Below are positions 1 to 7,440 of a stretch of DNA of 64,000 bases, piece after piece. Both the position numbers and the translations under genes were made by a program. The first letter of the stretch is position 1. Each line of letters begins with the position of its first letter. Source of the stretch: Ornithinibacillus salinisoli (GTDB lineage Bacteria > Bacillota > Bacilli > Bacillales > Amphibacillaceae); assembly GCF_042682545.1 (NCBI RefSeq), contig NZ_JBHUHQ010000016.1. One strand, written 5' to 3'. Below the pieces are notes generated by a model. It saw only the letters and a list, made by a program, of their open reading frames with translations, did not search any database and was not told the origin of the DNA.

Positions 1-1
1 C

Positions 2-283
2 AAAGATCATGAAGAAGCTTTAGAAATTGCCAATGATACTTTGTATGGACTTGGTGCAGGGGTATGGTCACGTAATATAAATACTGCATATCGCTTTGGA
101 AGAGAAATTGAAGCAGGTCGAGTATGGACGAATTGTTATCATCAATATCCAGCACATGCTGCTTTTGGGGGATATAAAAAATCCGGAATTGGTCGTGAAA
201 ACCATCAAATGATGCTGGAGCACTATCAACAAACGAAGAACTTACTCGTTAGCTATAGTGAAGGTCCTGTTGGTTTTTTCTAA
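2..283 (+). CDS. aldehyde dehydrogenase, C-terminal part (5' end outside window)
   Basis: The open frame runs in from the left edge without a start, so only about the last 93 residues are visible. They match the C-terminal end of NAD-dependent aldehyde dehydrogenases: the EEALEIANDTLYGLGAGVWS stretch, then GRVWTNCYH and FGGYKKSGIGRE near the end, which form part of the cofactor/oligomerisation region of the ALDH fold. The catalytic cysteine and glutamate lie upstream of the window. The gene ends at a rho-independent terminator and is followed by a DUF779 gene, a common pairing for acetaldehyde/aliphatic aldehyde dehydrogenases. Family assignment is secure; exact substrate is not visible. Confidence 0.93.
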   Translation, partial: KDHEEALEIANDTLYGLGAGVWSRNINTAYRFGREIEAGRVWTNCYHQYPAHAAFGGYKKSGIGRENHQMMLEHYQQTKNLLVSYSEGPVGFF

Positions 284-298
284 AAATATATTAAATAG

Positions 299-331
299 GA
301 GGAGCTATTGGGAAACGGTAGCTCCTTTTTT
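299..331 (+). terminator. rho-independent terminator after aldehyde dehydrogenase
   Basis: GGAGCTA (301-307) pairs with TAGCTCC (319-325) and is followed by six T. It lies only 40 bases before the next gene, so the DUF779 gene may be expressed by read-through or from its own weak promoter. Confidence 0.8.
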
Positions 332-370
332 GCATATATTGGTAGAAATATAATAAAGGGGTTGGAGGAA

Positions 371-727
371 TTGGTTGATCGAGTGACGGCTACTGCAGAA
401 ACGTTACGTTTAATCGAGAAATTGAAAGAGGTACACGGTGATCTAATGTTTCACCAATCTGGTGGATGCTGTGATGGTAGCTCACCAATGTGCTATCCAC
501 GAGGAGAATTTCGAGTTGGTGAATCAGATATCCTTTTGGGAGTGATTGGGGGCACACCATTTTATATTTCCAAAGATCAATATGAATATTGGAAACATAC
601 CCAGCTTATTATAGATGTTGTTGATGGTAGGGGTGGCATGTTTTCGTTAGAAGGTCCAGAAGGCAAGCGATTTTTGACGAGATCAAGGGTATTTACCGAG
701 GAAGAAAAACGCGTATTAAAAAGCTGA
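371..727 (+). CDS. DUF779 domain protein
   Basis: Small cysteine-containing protein (about 118 residues) of the DUF779 family, whose members are regularly encoded beside aldehyde dehydrogenases; the biochemical role is unknown. Visible family hallmarks are MFHQSGGCCDGSSPMCYP near residue 30, PFYISKDQYEYWKHTQLIID in the middle, and GRGGMFSLEGPEGKRFLTRS towards the end. The start chosen is TTG 371, with AAAGGGG at 355-361 nine bases upstream; this gives the usual short N-terminus before the VTAT stretch. A longer in-frame start at 308 would lie inside the upstream terminator hairpin and is unlikely. The clustered cysteines suggest metal binding or redox function, but that is inference. Confidence 0.8.
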   Translation: MVDRVTATAETLRLIEKLKEVHGDLMFHQSGGCCDGSSPMCYPRGEFRVGESDILLGVIGGTPFYISKDQYEYWKHTQLIIDVVDGRGGMFSLEGPEGKRFLTRSRVFTEEEKRVLKS

Positions 728-733
728 TATGCA

Positions 734-765
734 TGGGACAAGTGGGACAAGGGGTCTGACCCCCT
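734..765 (+). repeat. GGGACAA direct repeat plus GGGGTC/GACCCC hairpin
   Basis: Two GGGACAAG-like units (734-741 and 743-750) are followed by a perfect GGGGTC-T-GACCCC dyad (751-763). Such GGGACA plus GGGGTC palindromes resemble REP-type extragenic elements dispersed in many bacterial genomes. No transposase gene is nearby. It lies just after the DUF779 gene and has no T tract, so a terminator role is doubtful. Confidence 0.5.
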
Positions 766-838
766 AAAATTTAACGAATAAATCACTTACCTTACACAAT
801 ATACATAGATTAAATAAATAATAAAAGGAAGTGTCTCT

Positions 839-1894
839 TTGAACAATTCTACAACCTCCTATTATGTCAGTGGAAATACTGCGGAAGGGTTAGTAAACTT
901 TTTAGCTTCGAATGTAGCGGATTTTAATCATGTTATCATTTTAAAACACCCATCTCATACATTAAAAACGGCATTAATCAAAAAAATAATGAAGAAGTAT
1001 GAAGGTGATAATACGCTTGAAGTCCTGCTTAGCCCTTTAGGTAGTGAATTTTTAGACGGTGTCATTGTTCGAGACAAATCAATTGCTGTGGTCATTGATA
1101 CAATAGCAACAAGTAATCTTAATGGTGCAATCGAAATTGATCTAAATCTCTTTTCATCTGAAGAAATACCTAAAAATGAAATGTATGAACTGGCAAAAGA
1201 GAAGGCTCATGAGTTAACAGAAGCTTCGTATGCAAATTTTAGAACTGGATTACAAATTCATGATGATTTAGAAGAAATTTATATTAATGAAATGAACTTT
1301 GACCGTGCCAATGAATTTGCAGATGAATTTATTGATAAATTATTGACTAATATACCAAAGAAAAATGGCAAAGGTAAAGTATTCGATCGATTGTTTGGTA
1401 CGAATACGAAAGAGGGAGTCGTAAATGTCGTTCCAGATATTTTAAACAGGCAACCAAAAAATTATTTTATAAAAGGTCGAGCAGGTACTGGGAAATCAAC
1501 ATTTATGAAAAAGATTAGCAATGCTTGTAGGCACCATGGATTAAATGTTGAGTTATACCATTGTAGTTTTGATCCAAACAGTATTGATATGGTACTCGTT
1601 CGTGACCTGGATTTTTGTATTTTCGATAGTACAGATCCCCATGAATTTTTTCCAATGCAAGAAGATGATGAAATTGTCGACCTTTACCAAGCGCTTGTGA
1701 CACCAGGCACTGACGAGAAATATGCGACAGAAATAGATAAGTACAATAATGAGTATAAGTCGTATATGAAAAAAGGTATTGTGAATCTACAAGAAGCTGG
1801 TGATTATGTAAAGCAAATGGAACAGCATTTTGTAATTAGCGAAAACGAAATGGATCGAATAGTAGCATTTATTCTTGAAAAAATAGTTCATTAA
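839..1894 (+). CDS. P-loop ATPase-like protein of the PRK06851 type
   Basis: Protein of 351 residues with two ATPase-like halves. The second half carries a clear Walker A motif, KGRAGTGKSTFMKKI, at about residues 211-225. The equivalent segment in the first half (about 36-50, ILKHPSHTLKTALIKKI) keeps the hydrophobic-lysine pattern but lacks GxxxxGK(S/T), so the first nucleotide site looks dead. This arrangement resembles the Bacillus proteins grouped as PRK06851, of unknown function. Start TTG 839 is preceded by AAAGGAA at 825-831. It is a single gene with no apparent operon partners. Family call is from recognisable layout and motif only; cellular role unknown. Confidence 0.6.
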   Translation: MNNSTTSYYVSGNTAEGLVNFLASNVADFNHVIILKHPSHTLKTALIKKIMKKYEGDNTLEVLLSPLGSEFLDGVIVRDKSIAVVIDTIATSNLNGAIEIDLNLFSSEEIPKNEMYELAKEKAHELTEASYANFRTGLQIHDDLEEIYINEMNFDRANEFADEFIDKLLTNIPKKNGKGKVFDRLFGTNTKEGVVNVVPDILNRQPKNYFIKGRAGTGKSTFMKKISNACRHHGLNVELYHCSFDPNSIDMVLVRDLDFCIFDSTDPHEFFPMQEDDEIVDLYQALVTPGTDEKYATEIDKYNNEYKSYMKKGIVNLQEAGDYVKQMEQHFVISENEMDRIVAFILEKIVH

Positions 1895-2015
1895 GTCATG
1901 TCCTGCAAAGATGCTAACTCCTTATCCATCAAATACCACTTGTAATTTAATAGATTATGAGTTAAAATTAATTAACTGAAAATTGGGAGTATAAAAAATA
2001 ATGGGGGTGTGTTGG

Positions 2016-2456
2016 TTGATTTCTGTTAAGATGCTCAAGCCTTACTATATCAAGTCAAACGAAAACTATGTACGAATTATATTGGCATATCAATATTTCG
2101 CTGTTGTAATAAATAAAAAAGTGTATCAGTTTATACCTGTTGAAGCGAAAGAAATTCGAATAAATCGAAGTACCCGAAAAGTAGAAAATATTGGTGCAAG
2201 ATTTGCATTTCAAAAAGGAAAAGATATCGTATATATGACAATGAGTGAGCTACTTTCTTTGCCGGATTTTTTGTACCAATTACACACCATTGCAAAGCCA
2301 TATTATAACTGTGTTGATGTGGAATCTAATGAGCAAGAAAATGAAACCGCTATAATCATTGATGAATTAGAGCATTTAAATGTCAAACGATTAATTGATA
2401 ATGCATTGGATGAACGTGATGAAGAAGCGTTCCGTACATTAGTAAAATTACTTTAA
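2016..2456 (+). CDS. IDEAL-domain protein, copy 1
   Basis: About 146 residues. The last 25 residues (LNVKRLIDNALDERDEEAF and a following leucine-rich end) match the IDEAL domain, a short helical motif found in Bacillus YpiB-type proteins and thought to mediate protein contacts. The N-terminal 100 residues are a beta-rich domain not recognised beyond its paralogue, the next gene, which aligns along the full length. Start TTG 2016 is chosen because the paralogue starts at the same alignment position and GGGGGTG lies 8 bases upstream; ATG 2001 is an alternative adding five residues. It has its own promoter region and terminator, so the pair is not a simple operon. Confidence 0.65.
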   Translation: MISVKMLKPYYIKSNENYVRIILAYQYFAVVINKKVYQFIPVEAKEIRINRSTRKVENIGARFAFQKGKDIVYMTMSELLSLPDFLYQLHTIAKPYYNCVDVESNEQENETAIIIDELEHLNVKRLIDNALDERDEEAFRTLVKLL

Positions 2457-2460
2457 CGAT

Positions 2461-2500
2461 AAGAAGTATGTCCTATGTAAATAAGACATACTTCTTTTTT
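2461..2500 (+). terminator. terminator after IDEAL-domain copy 1
   Basis: AAGAAGTATGTC (2461-2472) pairs with GACATACTTCTT (2485-2496) and runs into a T tract. The terminator sequence resembles that of copy 2, so the duplication included the 3' flank. Confidence 0.85.
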
Positions 2501-2602
2501 CCTATTTTTTAAAAATTATGTTTAATATCGTATGAATAGGGTATCTAAATAAATAAGAATTTTCGTATAGTTTATTGAAGACGGGAATTGGGAGGAATTT
2601 TC

Positions 2603-3046
2603 ATGGTAATTGTTAAGATGTTAGAGCCCTATTCTATAAAAAAAGATGATGATCTTTTATATGTTGCATTGGAAAAGCAATGTTTTTCCATATTAATTGA
2701 AGATCAGATATATGATTTTATTCCGGTAAAAGCGAAAGAAATAAAAATTGATCGAGTAACAAAAAGAATTGAAGACCTAAATGCTGACTTTGCCTTTCAA
2801 AATGATAAGGAAATTGTTTACATTTCGATGAAAGAATTAATTAATATACCAGATTTCTTAATCAAACTATACTTTATTACGAAACCATACTTTGATGAAA
2901 TCTTTGAGGCAGAAGATTTAAATGTAAACGATAATGTCGATATACTCATCGATGAGTTAGAGTTGCTAAACGTGAAACGGTTAATTGACAAAGCATTAGA
3001 CGAGCGAGATGAAAAAACGTTCCATCAATTATTGCAGTTATTATAA
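2603..3046 (+). CDS. IDEAL-domain protein, copy 2
   Basis: About 147 residues, full-length paralogue of the gene directly upstream: both begin with (V/I)VKML(E/K)PY, share FIPVxAKEI and FAFQ in the middle, and end in an IDEAL domain (NVKRLIDKALDERDEKTF). Start ATG 2603 has GGAGG at 2591-2595, seven bases upstream. The two copies are clearly diverged, so the tandem duplication is not recent. Function unknown; IDEAL domains in other Bacillus proteins are small interaction modules. Confidence 0.68.
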   Translation: MVIVKMLEPYSIKKDDDLLYVALEKQCFSILIEDQIYDFIPVKAKEIKIDRVTKRIEDLNADFAFQNDKEIVYISMKELINIPDFLIKLYFITKPYFDEIFEAEDLNVNDNVDILIDELELLNVKRLIDKALDERDEKTFHQLLQLL

Positions 3047-3048
3047 AG

Positions 3049-3091
3049 AAAAGAAGTATATCACTTTTTAAATAGGTGATATACTTCTTTT
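3049..3091. terminator. bidirectional terminator between IDEAL copy 2 and the PBP gene
   Basis: AAAAGAAGTATATCAC (3049-3064) pairs perfectly with GTGATATACTTCTTTT (3076-3091). A/T runs on both sides let it serve the converging genes on both strands. Confidence 0.88.
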
Positions 3092-3096
3092 ACTCT

Positions 3097-5124
3097 TTAT
3101 TTGATTTTTTCCAAAACATCTGTAACTTTTTCTACTGCTATACTACTACCACCTAGATCCTGTACTTGTTCGACCATCATCGCAATAAGAATATCCTGGT
3201 CATCGGATGGGTATCCAACAAACCATCCGTTTTGTGCGCCATCTTCTTCATCTAGTGTGAGCTTTAATTCAACCGTACCTGTTTTACCTGAAATAGGGAA
3301 GCTTGCATTTTTTGCATAACTTGCAGTACCATCAGTTACTACCTTACGTAATGACTCATTAATAATTTCTGCGTTTTCTGCTGAAATTAATTCTTCCTGC
3401 CAAACTTCACCAGTTTTTTCTGATTCAAGTAATGCTGGCTTTAACATATTTCCGTTATTTAGAAATGTTGTATAGGCCACAGCTAGATGCAAGGAGCTAA
3501 TTTCTATCTCGCCTTGACCATAGCTAGCATTTGCTAATAGTACTTGATCATTCAGTGCTCCACTTGTTGATACGGTAGAAGCTGTTATAGGATATTCAAA
3601 AGGTATACTTTCGCCAAACCCAAATTTCTCTAGACCACTTACAAATGCCTTGCCACCCATATCTACCGCTTGCATTGCGAAGTAAATGTTATCGGAACGT
3701 ACCATGGCATCAGTTAAATCTACCGGACCATTCGATTCGGATACACGAGTAACTTCATATTCTCCCCAACCTTCACCATTACTCCATGTAAGTCCATTAA
3801 TTTCTAAACCTTCATCTGGATCAATTGTGCCGTTTTGCAATCCGATTGCAGCTGAAACGGGTTTAATAACTGACCCTGGAGCATAGGTTGCTGTGAATCG
3901 ATTGAGTAATGGCGTTTTTGGATCGTTTTGTAGGCTATCCCATTTGCTTTGTGTTATCCCATATACCATTTCGTTAGGATCATAAGAAGGACTGCTTACA
4001 AGTGCTAACGTTTCACCAGATTTTGGATCGATGGCTGCAGCAGTTCCTGCCTCTCCATCATAAGAGTTATATATTTCCTCTTGAATATTTGCATCGATTG
4101 TTGTTACGATTTTCTCGCCATTCTGGACTTCTTTTTCCGCAAGTGTAACCTCTTCTTCTCCATCCTTGGTGACATAAATTCGAACACCTTTGTCCCCTTT
4201 TAATCGCTCTTCATATGCCCGCTCAAGACCTGTATTTCCAATCATATCATTCGGACCATATACAGCCGGATCCTTTTCTTCCAATTGTTCAGCTGTGATT
4301 TGACGGATATAACCGACAACATGGGCAGCAGCTTCTCCCAATGGATATACTCGTCCTAAAACTTCACGTCCATCGGTACCATCAATAGCCCAAAGTTCAT
4401 TTAATAATTCTTCCTCTGATTTTGGTATAAGTTTATTTAATGGCACAAAATAATCAGGCTGAACCCAATCCGCATTTAAATAAGTGTCAATTTGCTCAAC
4501 CGACATGTTTAGTAATGAAGCGATTTTTTCCTTGTTCTGTTCTTCGTTATCGCCAAGCCATGCAGGTACAATACCAACTTCCCAAACCATATCATTAATA
4601 GCTAAGGGCATTTGGTTACGATCTAAAATTTCTCCACGTATCGGATCGGTTGTTGTAATTCGAATTTCTCCTCCATCCTTGATTTCAGGAAAGATAAATC
4701 CAGGATCCCAATTTACATACCATTTCATTTCCTCTTCTTCTTCGCCCTGAAGTTCAAGAGTTGCTTCATATTCAAAAGAGATTGGACCGGCCATACTATT
4801 CATTTCAGCAGTAAATGGAAGTGTTGCGGTACCTTCTTCCAAAGCTATTTCCAATTCTTCTTCAGATAGTTTCGTGTAGGAGATATTAAGATCACTAATT
4901 TTCAAGTCTTCATATATTTTTGTATATCGATCAACCATTTCATCTACTGCGTATTCCTGCTGTGTTTCTGGAGTAAGCATTTCGTACATTTGTGAGAATA
5001 CTTGATCGTTCCAGTGATCCACAAATGTATCAAATTGATTATGTGGAGTCACTTCATCATCCTTAGAACATCCTACTATAAAAAGAAAAAGGATGATGGA
5101 AAGTAGTAAGGTAACTCTTTTCAT
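3097..5124 (-). CDS. pbpC: class B penicillin-binding protein, PbpC/MecA-like lipoprotein
   Basis: Peptidoglycan transpeptidase of 675 residues anchored outside the membrane as a lipoprotein: signal segment 1-18 ends in the lipobox FIVGC. An NTF2-like MecA_N domain (about 25-145) is followed by the PBP dimerisation domain (about 150-315) and the transpeptidase domain. Catalytic motifs are complete: S418-V-I-K421, S477-D-N479 and K614-T-G616. Length and layout match B. subtilis PBP3 (PbpC) and relate it to staphylococcal PBP2a, which is why low beta-lactam affinity is conceivable but not shown. It lies last in a minus-strand series after the sortase and LCP genes, all cell-wall functions. Confidence 0.88.
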   Translation of the reverse strand: MKRVTLLLSIILFLFIVGCSKDDEVTPHNQFDTFVDHWNDQVFSQMYEMLTPETQQEYAVDEMVDRYTKIYEDLKISDLNISYTKLSEEELEIALEEGTATLPFTAEMNSMAGPISFEYEATLELQGEEEEEMKWYVNWDPGFIFPEIKDGGEIRITTTDPIRGEILDRNQMPLAINDMVWEVGIVPAWLGDNEEQNKEKIASLLNMSVEQIDTYLNADWVQPDYFVPLNKLIPKSEEELLNELWAIDGTDGREVLGRVYPLGEAAAHVVGYIRQITAEQLEEKDPAVYGPNDMIGNTGLERAYEERLKGDKGVRIYVTKDGEEEVTLAEKEVQNGEKIVTTIDANIQEEIYNSYDGEAGTAAAIDPKSGETLALVSSPSYDPNEMVYGITQSKWDSLQNDPKTPLLNRFTATYAPGSVIKPVSAAIGLQNGTIDPDEGLEINGLTWSNGEGWGEYEVTRVSESNGPVDLTDAMVRSDNIYFAMQAVDMGGKAFVSGLEKFGFGESIPFEYPITASTVSTSGALNDQVLLANASYGQGEIEISSLHLAVAYTTFLNNGNMLKPALLESEKTGEVWQEELISAENAEIINESLRKVVTDGTASYAKNASFPISGKTGTVELKLTLDEEDGAQNGWFVGYPSDDQDILIAMMVEQVQDLGGSSIAVEKVTDVLEKIK

Positions 5125-5190
5125 TTGAATCCCCCTTTAATTTATTGCTCAACTGTTATTATATCATTTTGAAACAGAAATTTAATAATG

Positions 5191-5225
5191 AAAAAAAGAA
5201 AAAGTCACCTTTTCAAAGTGACTTT
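5191..5225 (-). terminator. terminator of the LCP gene (minus strand)
   Basis: On the minus strand AAAGTCAC (5225-5218) pairs with GTGACTTT (5208-5201), followed by a T-rich run. It separates the LCP gene from pbpC, which must then have its own promoter or rely on read-through. Confidence 0.8.
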
Positions 5226-5230
5226 CATTA

Positions 5231-6178
5231 CTATTTTTCTTCCATATGCTCTTTAATCTCCGTTGTTACCCGATTGAACTCCGATTCGGGAACGATGTAA
5301 TACCATGTACCACCAATAGTTTGCCCACTTCCATCTAATTCGATGGTTTTGACATTGTTTCTTGTGCCACGATAATTTCCAAATAAGTTTTGCATATTGC
5401 CCATATTTAAATCAGTTTTTACATTACCGCCTACAATATCAAGTATTTCACCGACCTTTGTAATACTTGAGAAGCTTGCTGCTTCATTCAATGCGGCAGT
5501 TATAACATTCCGTTGTCGTTCATTTCGTCCTAAATCTCCACGTGGATCATTCTTTCGCATGCGAATATAATCTAATGCTTCTTCTCCATTAAGTTGGATC
5601 TGACCTTCCGAAAAATTCGTACCACCTTGTGAAAATTCTTGTTCATTATTAATCGTTACACCGCCAATAGCATCAATACCTTGCTGGAATCCTTCCATAT
5701 TCACCCTTGAGTAAAAATGAATTGGTAAATCAAAAGCTTCCTCAACCGTTTGTACAGAGAGTTCAACATCTCCGAAAGCATAAGCGTGATTGATTTTATC
5801 CATCCCACGACCAGGTATATTCACATACGTATCTCTCGGTATACTTAACATAATCATGGAGTCAGTGTTTGGATTTAAGGACATTAAGATCATTGTATCG
5901 GAACGACCTTTATCCCCAGCTCTCTGGTCAACACCAAGTAATAAAACATTCATTGATTTTTTATCTTTAAAAATAGAGTTTATTTCCTTTTGGCGATCTG
6001 GATCGTTATCTCGTTCTAAAGGATCATGCATCGATGATACGGTGTCGCCGATTTTATCATAAAAGTAATAAAAAATGCCTCCACCAATTAGTAATAATCC
6101 TAATATAATGCCACCAACCCAAAATGGCCATTTACGTTTCTTTTTTTCTTTACGTTTTTCAGTTCTAGACTCTACCAC
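5231..6178 (-). CDS. LytR-CpsA-Psr (LCP) family cell-wall polymer ligase
   Basis: LCP proteins transfer undecaprenyl-linked teichoic acid or other polymers onto peptidoglycan outside the membrane. This 315-residue protein has a basic N-terminus, one membrane helix (about 18-40) and an extracytoplasmic LCP domain beginning near residue 74: LLLGVDQR (79-86), RSDTM (92-96) and SIPRD (112-116) supply the conserved arginine and aspartates that bind the lipid pyrophosphate. Length agrees with TagT/TagU/TagV-type proteins of Bacillus; which paralogue it is cannot be told. Next to a sortase and a PBP gene on the same strand, consistent with wall assembly. Confidence 0.92.
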   Translation of the reverse strand: MVESRTEKRKEKKKRKWPFWVGGIILGLLLIGGGIFYYFYDKIGDTVSSMHDPLERDNDPDRQKEINSIFKDKKSMNVLLLGVDQRAGDKGRSDTMILMSLNPNTDSMIMLSIPRDTYVNIPGRGMDKINHAYAFGDVELSVQTVEEAFDLPIHFYSRVNMEGFQQGIDAIGGVTINNEQEFSQGGTNFSEGQIQLNGEEALDYIRMRKNDPRGDLGRNERQRNVITAALNEAASFSSITKVGEILDIVGGNVKTDLNMGNMQNLFGNYRGTRNNVKTIELDGSGQTIGGTWYYIVPESEFNRVTTEIKEHMEEK

Positions 6179-6305
6179 AATAAATTCTCCTCTGTTCAGA
6201 AAAACAAATGAATCGAGCTTGTTCTTCGAGTAGTGCGAAAAATAGTAAATCTTGGATAAATTATATCGAATATTGTAGTTTTAGTCTATTCTTTTTTAGG
6301 TGTAT

Positions 6306-6920
6306 TTACTCATTATTTTTTTCAACTGGTAATGCTGTAATAATATATCGTTCCGGCGCATCACCTACAAAGTTAAATGGATAACAGGTTGTTACGGTTA
6401 ATACTTCGTCAGGTGCAGTTGGTACGATAACCGTACGATCGTCTGCATCAACTATTTCCGTATCTACGATCTCATAGGAAAATTCTCCGTATGTCAATTC
6501 AACAATAAGGATATCTCCTAACTCCAATTCTCCCATGCGTCGAAATACGGTATCACGGTGTCCGGATAAAACTATTTGGTCATTCTCAAGTGGGAAAGCA
6601 GTCCCCTTATAGTGTCCGACCCCTTTAGCAAGTTCATCTTCATCAGTACCTTCGATGATCGGTAAGTCTGATTCCAGCTTTGGGATGTGTAAAATACCAA
6701 TTTCTTCTCCTGTTTTAGGATGGTAGTCAGATGGAAAGGTTGGCTCTTCTGATGTGGGTGAATTTTTGTCTGAAATTGCATTGTCCTTACTATCTTCCAA
6801 TAAGGATTTAGCCTCTGCTAAGCTTTTATTTTGATCGATATGTGATTTTATTAGCTGATATCCACCAAACCCTAAAAAGAAGACTCCAGCGATAATGAGT
6901 AATAATGATAATTTTTTCAT
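6306..6920 (-). CDS. class D sortase
   Basis: Membrane-bound cysteine transpeptidase of 204 residues that joins sorting-signal proteins to the cell wall. An N-terminal membrane helix (about 4-24) is followed by a linker and the sortase barrel with H121 (LSGHRD), C179 (LTVTTCYPF) and R191 (ERYIITA) as the catalytic triad. The TxTC(Y)PF context and small size fit class D sortases, which in Bacillus prefer LPxTA signals. The only sorting signal visible in the window, LPDTA, is on the protein at 9856-10539, about 3 kb away on the other side of the tasA-like gene. The gene is divergent from tasA-like and shares its 520-bp upstream region. Confidence 0.9.
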   Translation of the reverse strand: MKKLSLLLIIAGVFFLGFGGYQLIKSHIDQNKSLAEAKSLLEDSKDNAISDKNSPTSEEPTFPSDYHPKTGEEIGILHIPKLESDLPIIEGTDEDELAKGVGHYKGTAFPLENDQIVLSGHRDTVFRRMGELELGDILIVELTYGEFSYEIVDTEIVDADDRTVIVPTAPDEVLTVTTCYPFNFVGDAPERYIITALPVEKNNE

Positions 6921-7149
6921 AGGCGTACTCCTTAAAATAAAGTTATTTATAGTATAAGGAAATTTCTTATTATTTTAAAGCTTTATTTAAGTCCTTAAAA
7001 ATATTTTAGTAAATCTTTACTCTTAATTATATTTTTAGGAGATAGGCGTAAGTACACTTGATTTGTTCGTTAATGAAAACGTGAAATTATTTACAAAAAA
7101 TGAAAATGTACGTAAACAGGAGAATACAGAAGAAAAGAAAAGATAAATT

Positions 7150-7165
7150 GTTCTTTATTAAGAAT
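7150..7165. promoter_or_regulatory. candidate SinR operator dyad 1
   Basis: GTTCTTT-AT-TAAGAAT. The left half is an exact match to the B. subtilis SinR heptamer GTTCTYT, the right half keeps five of seven positions of ARAGAAC, and the 7+2+7 spacing is that of paired SinR half-sites. The sinR gene itself is at 10975. Confidence 0.5.
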
Positions 7166-7221
7166 AATGGTCATTTTTGGGGTTTTTTATAACGAACAAA
7201 ATGTTTTATACTCAGACTGTA

Positions 7222-7237
7222 GTTCGTTAATAAGAAC
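7222..7237. promoter_or_regulatory. candidate SinR operator dyad 2
   Basis: GTTCGTT-AA-TAAGAAC with 7+2+7 spacing; each half differs at one position from GTTCTYT / ARAGAAC. Confidence 0.5.
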
Positions 7238-7297
7238 GAATGAAAGCTTCAGTGCATTTGTTCTATTACTATTTTACTACTTAAAAGGGGGAGTTAC

Positions 7298-7330
7298 ATG
7301 AAGAGGGTACATCGTTTACGTCTCGTCTGA
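7298..7330 (+). CDS. possible 10-residue leader peptide upstream of tasA-like gene
   Basis: ATG 7298 encodes MKRVHRLRLV and a stop, preceded at good distance by AAAAGGGGGAG (7283-7293), one of the strongest Shine-Dalgarno sites in the window. It is 110 bases before the tasA-like start and just ahead of the 7355-7372 hairpin. A leader peptide in an attenuation arrangement is possible. It could equally be a chance ORF in the 5' untranslated region. Confidence 0.35.
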   Translation: MKRVHRLRLV

Positions 7331-7354
7331 ATAATTCAACCTAGATTAACAGTG

Positions 7355-7372
7355 AGTTCTTTGTAAAGGACT
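7355..7372. promoter_or_regulatory. candidate SinR operator dyad 3 / leader hairpin
   Basis: GTTCTTT-GT-AAAGGAC (7356-7371) is the best SinR-type dyad here: seven of seven and six of seven positions. Flanking bases extend it to GAGTTCTTT/AAAGGACTC, which would also fold as an RNA hairpin in the tasA-like leader. Position downstream of a likely transcript start would fit a roadblock or a purely RNA role. Confidence 0.45.
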
Positions 7373-7440
7373 CAAGAAATCGTTTTTGACTCTACATAGG
7401 GTTCAAAATAAAAAAATAGAATTACAAGGAGGAAACAAGA

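Larger units (their letters stand above)
6921..7440. promoter_or_regulatory. 520-bp divergent control region between sortase and tasA-like gene
   Basis: A long AT-rich gap without a conventional gene. It holds three 16-bp dyads of SinR-operator form, an isolated GTTCGTT at 7065-7071, an inverted AACGAAC at 7191-7197, a very short ORF with a strong Shine-Dalgarno, and the tasA-like ribosome site (AAGGAGG, 7427-7433). The long untranslated stretch and repeated heptamers point to heavy regulation of both flanking genes. Confidence 0.6.

Noticed and set aside
308..370. Longer DUF779 product starting at 308
   Set aside because: The start would lie within the terminator hairpin of the preceding gene.
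6921..7440. T-box or other known riboswitch in the tasA leader
   Set aside because: No T-box, SAM, purine or c-di-GMP consensus is present; only the short hairpin and SinR-type dyads are seen.
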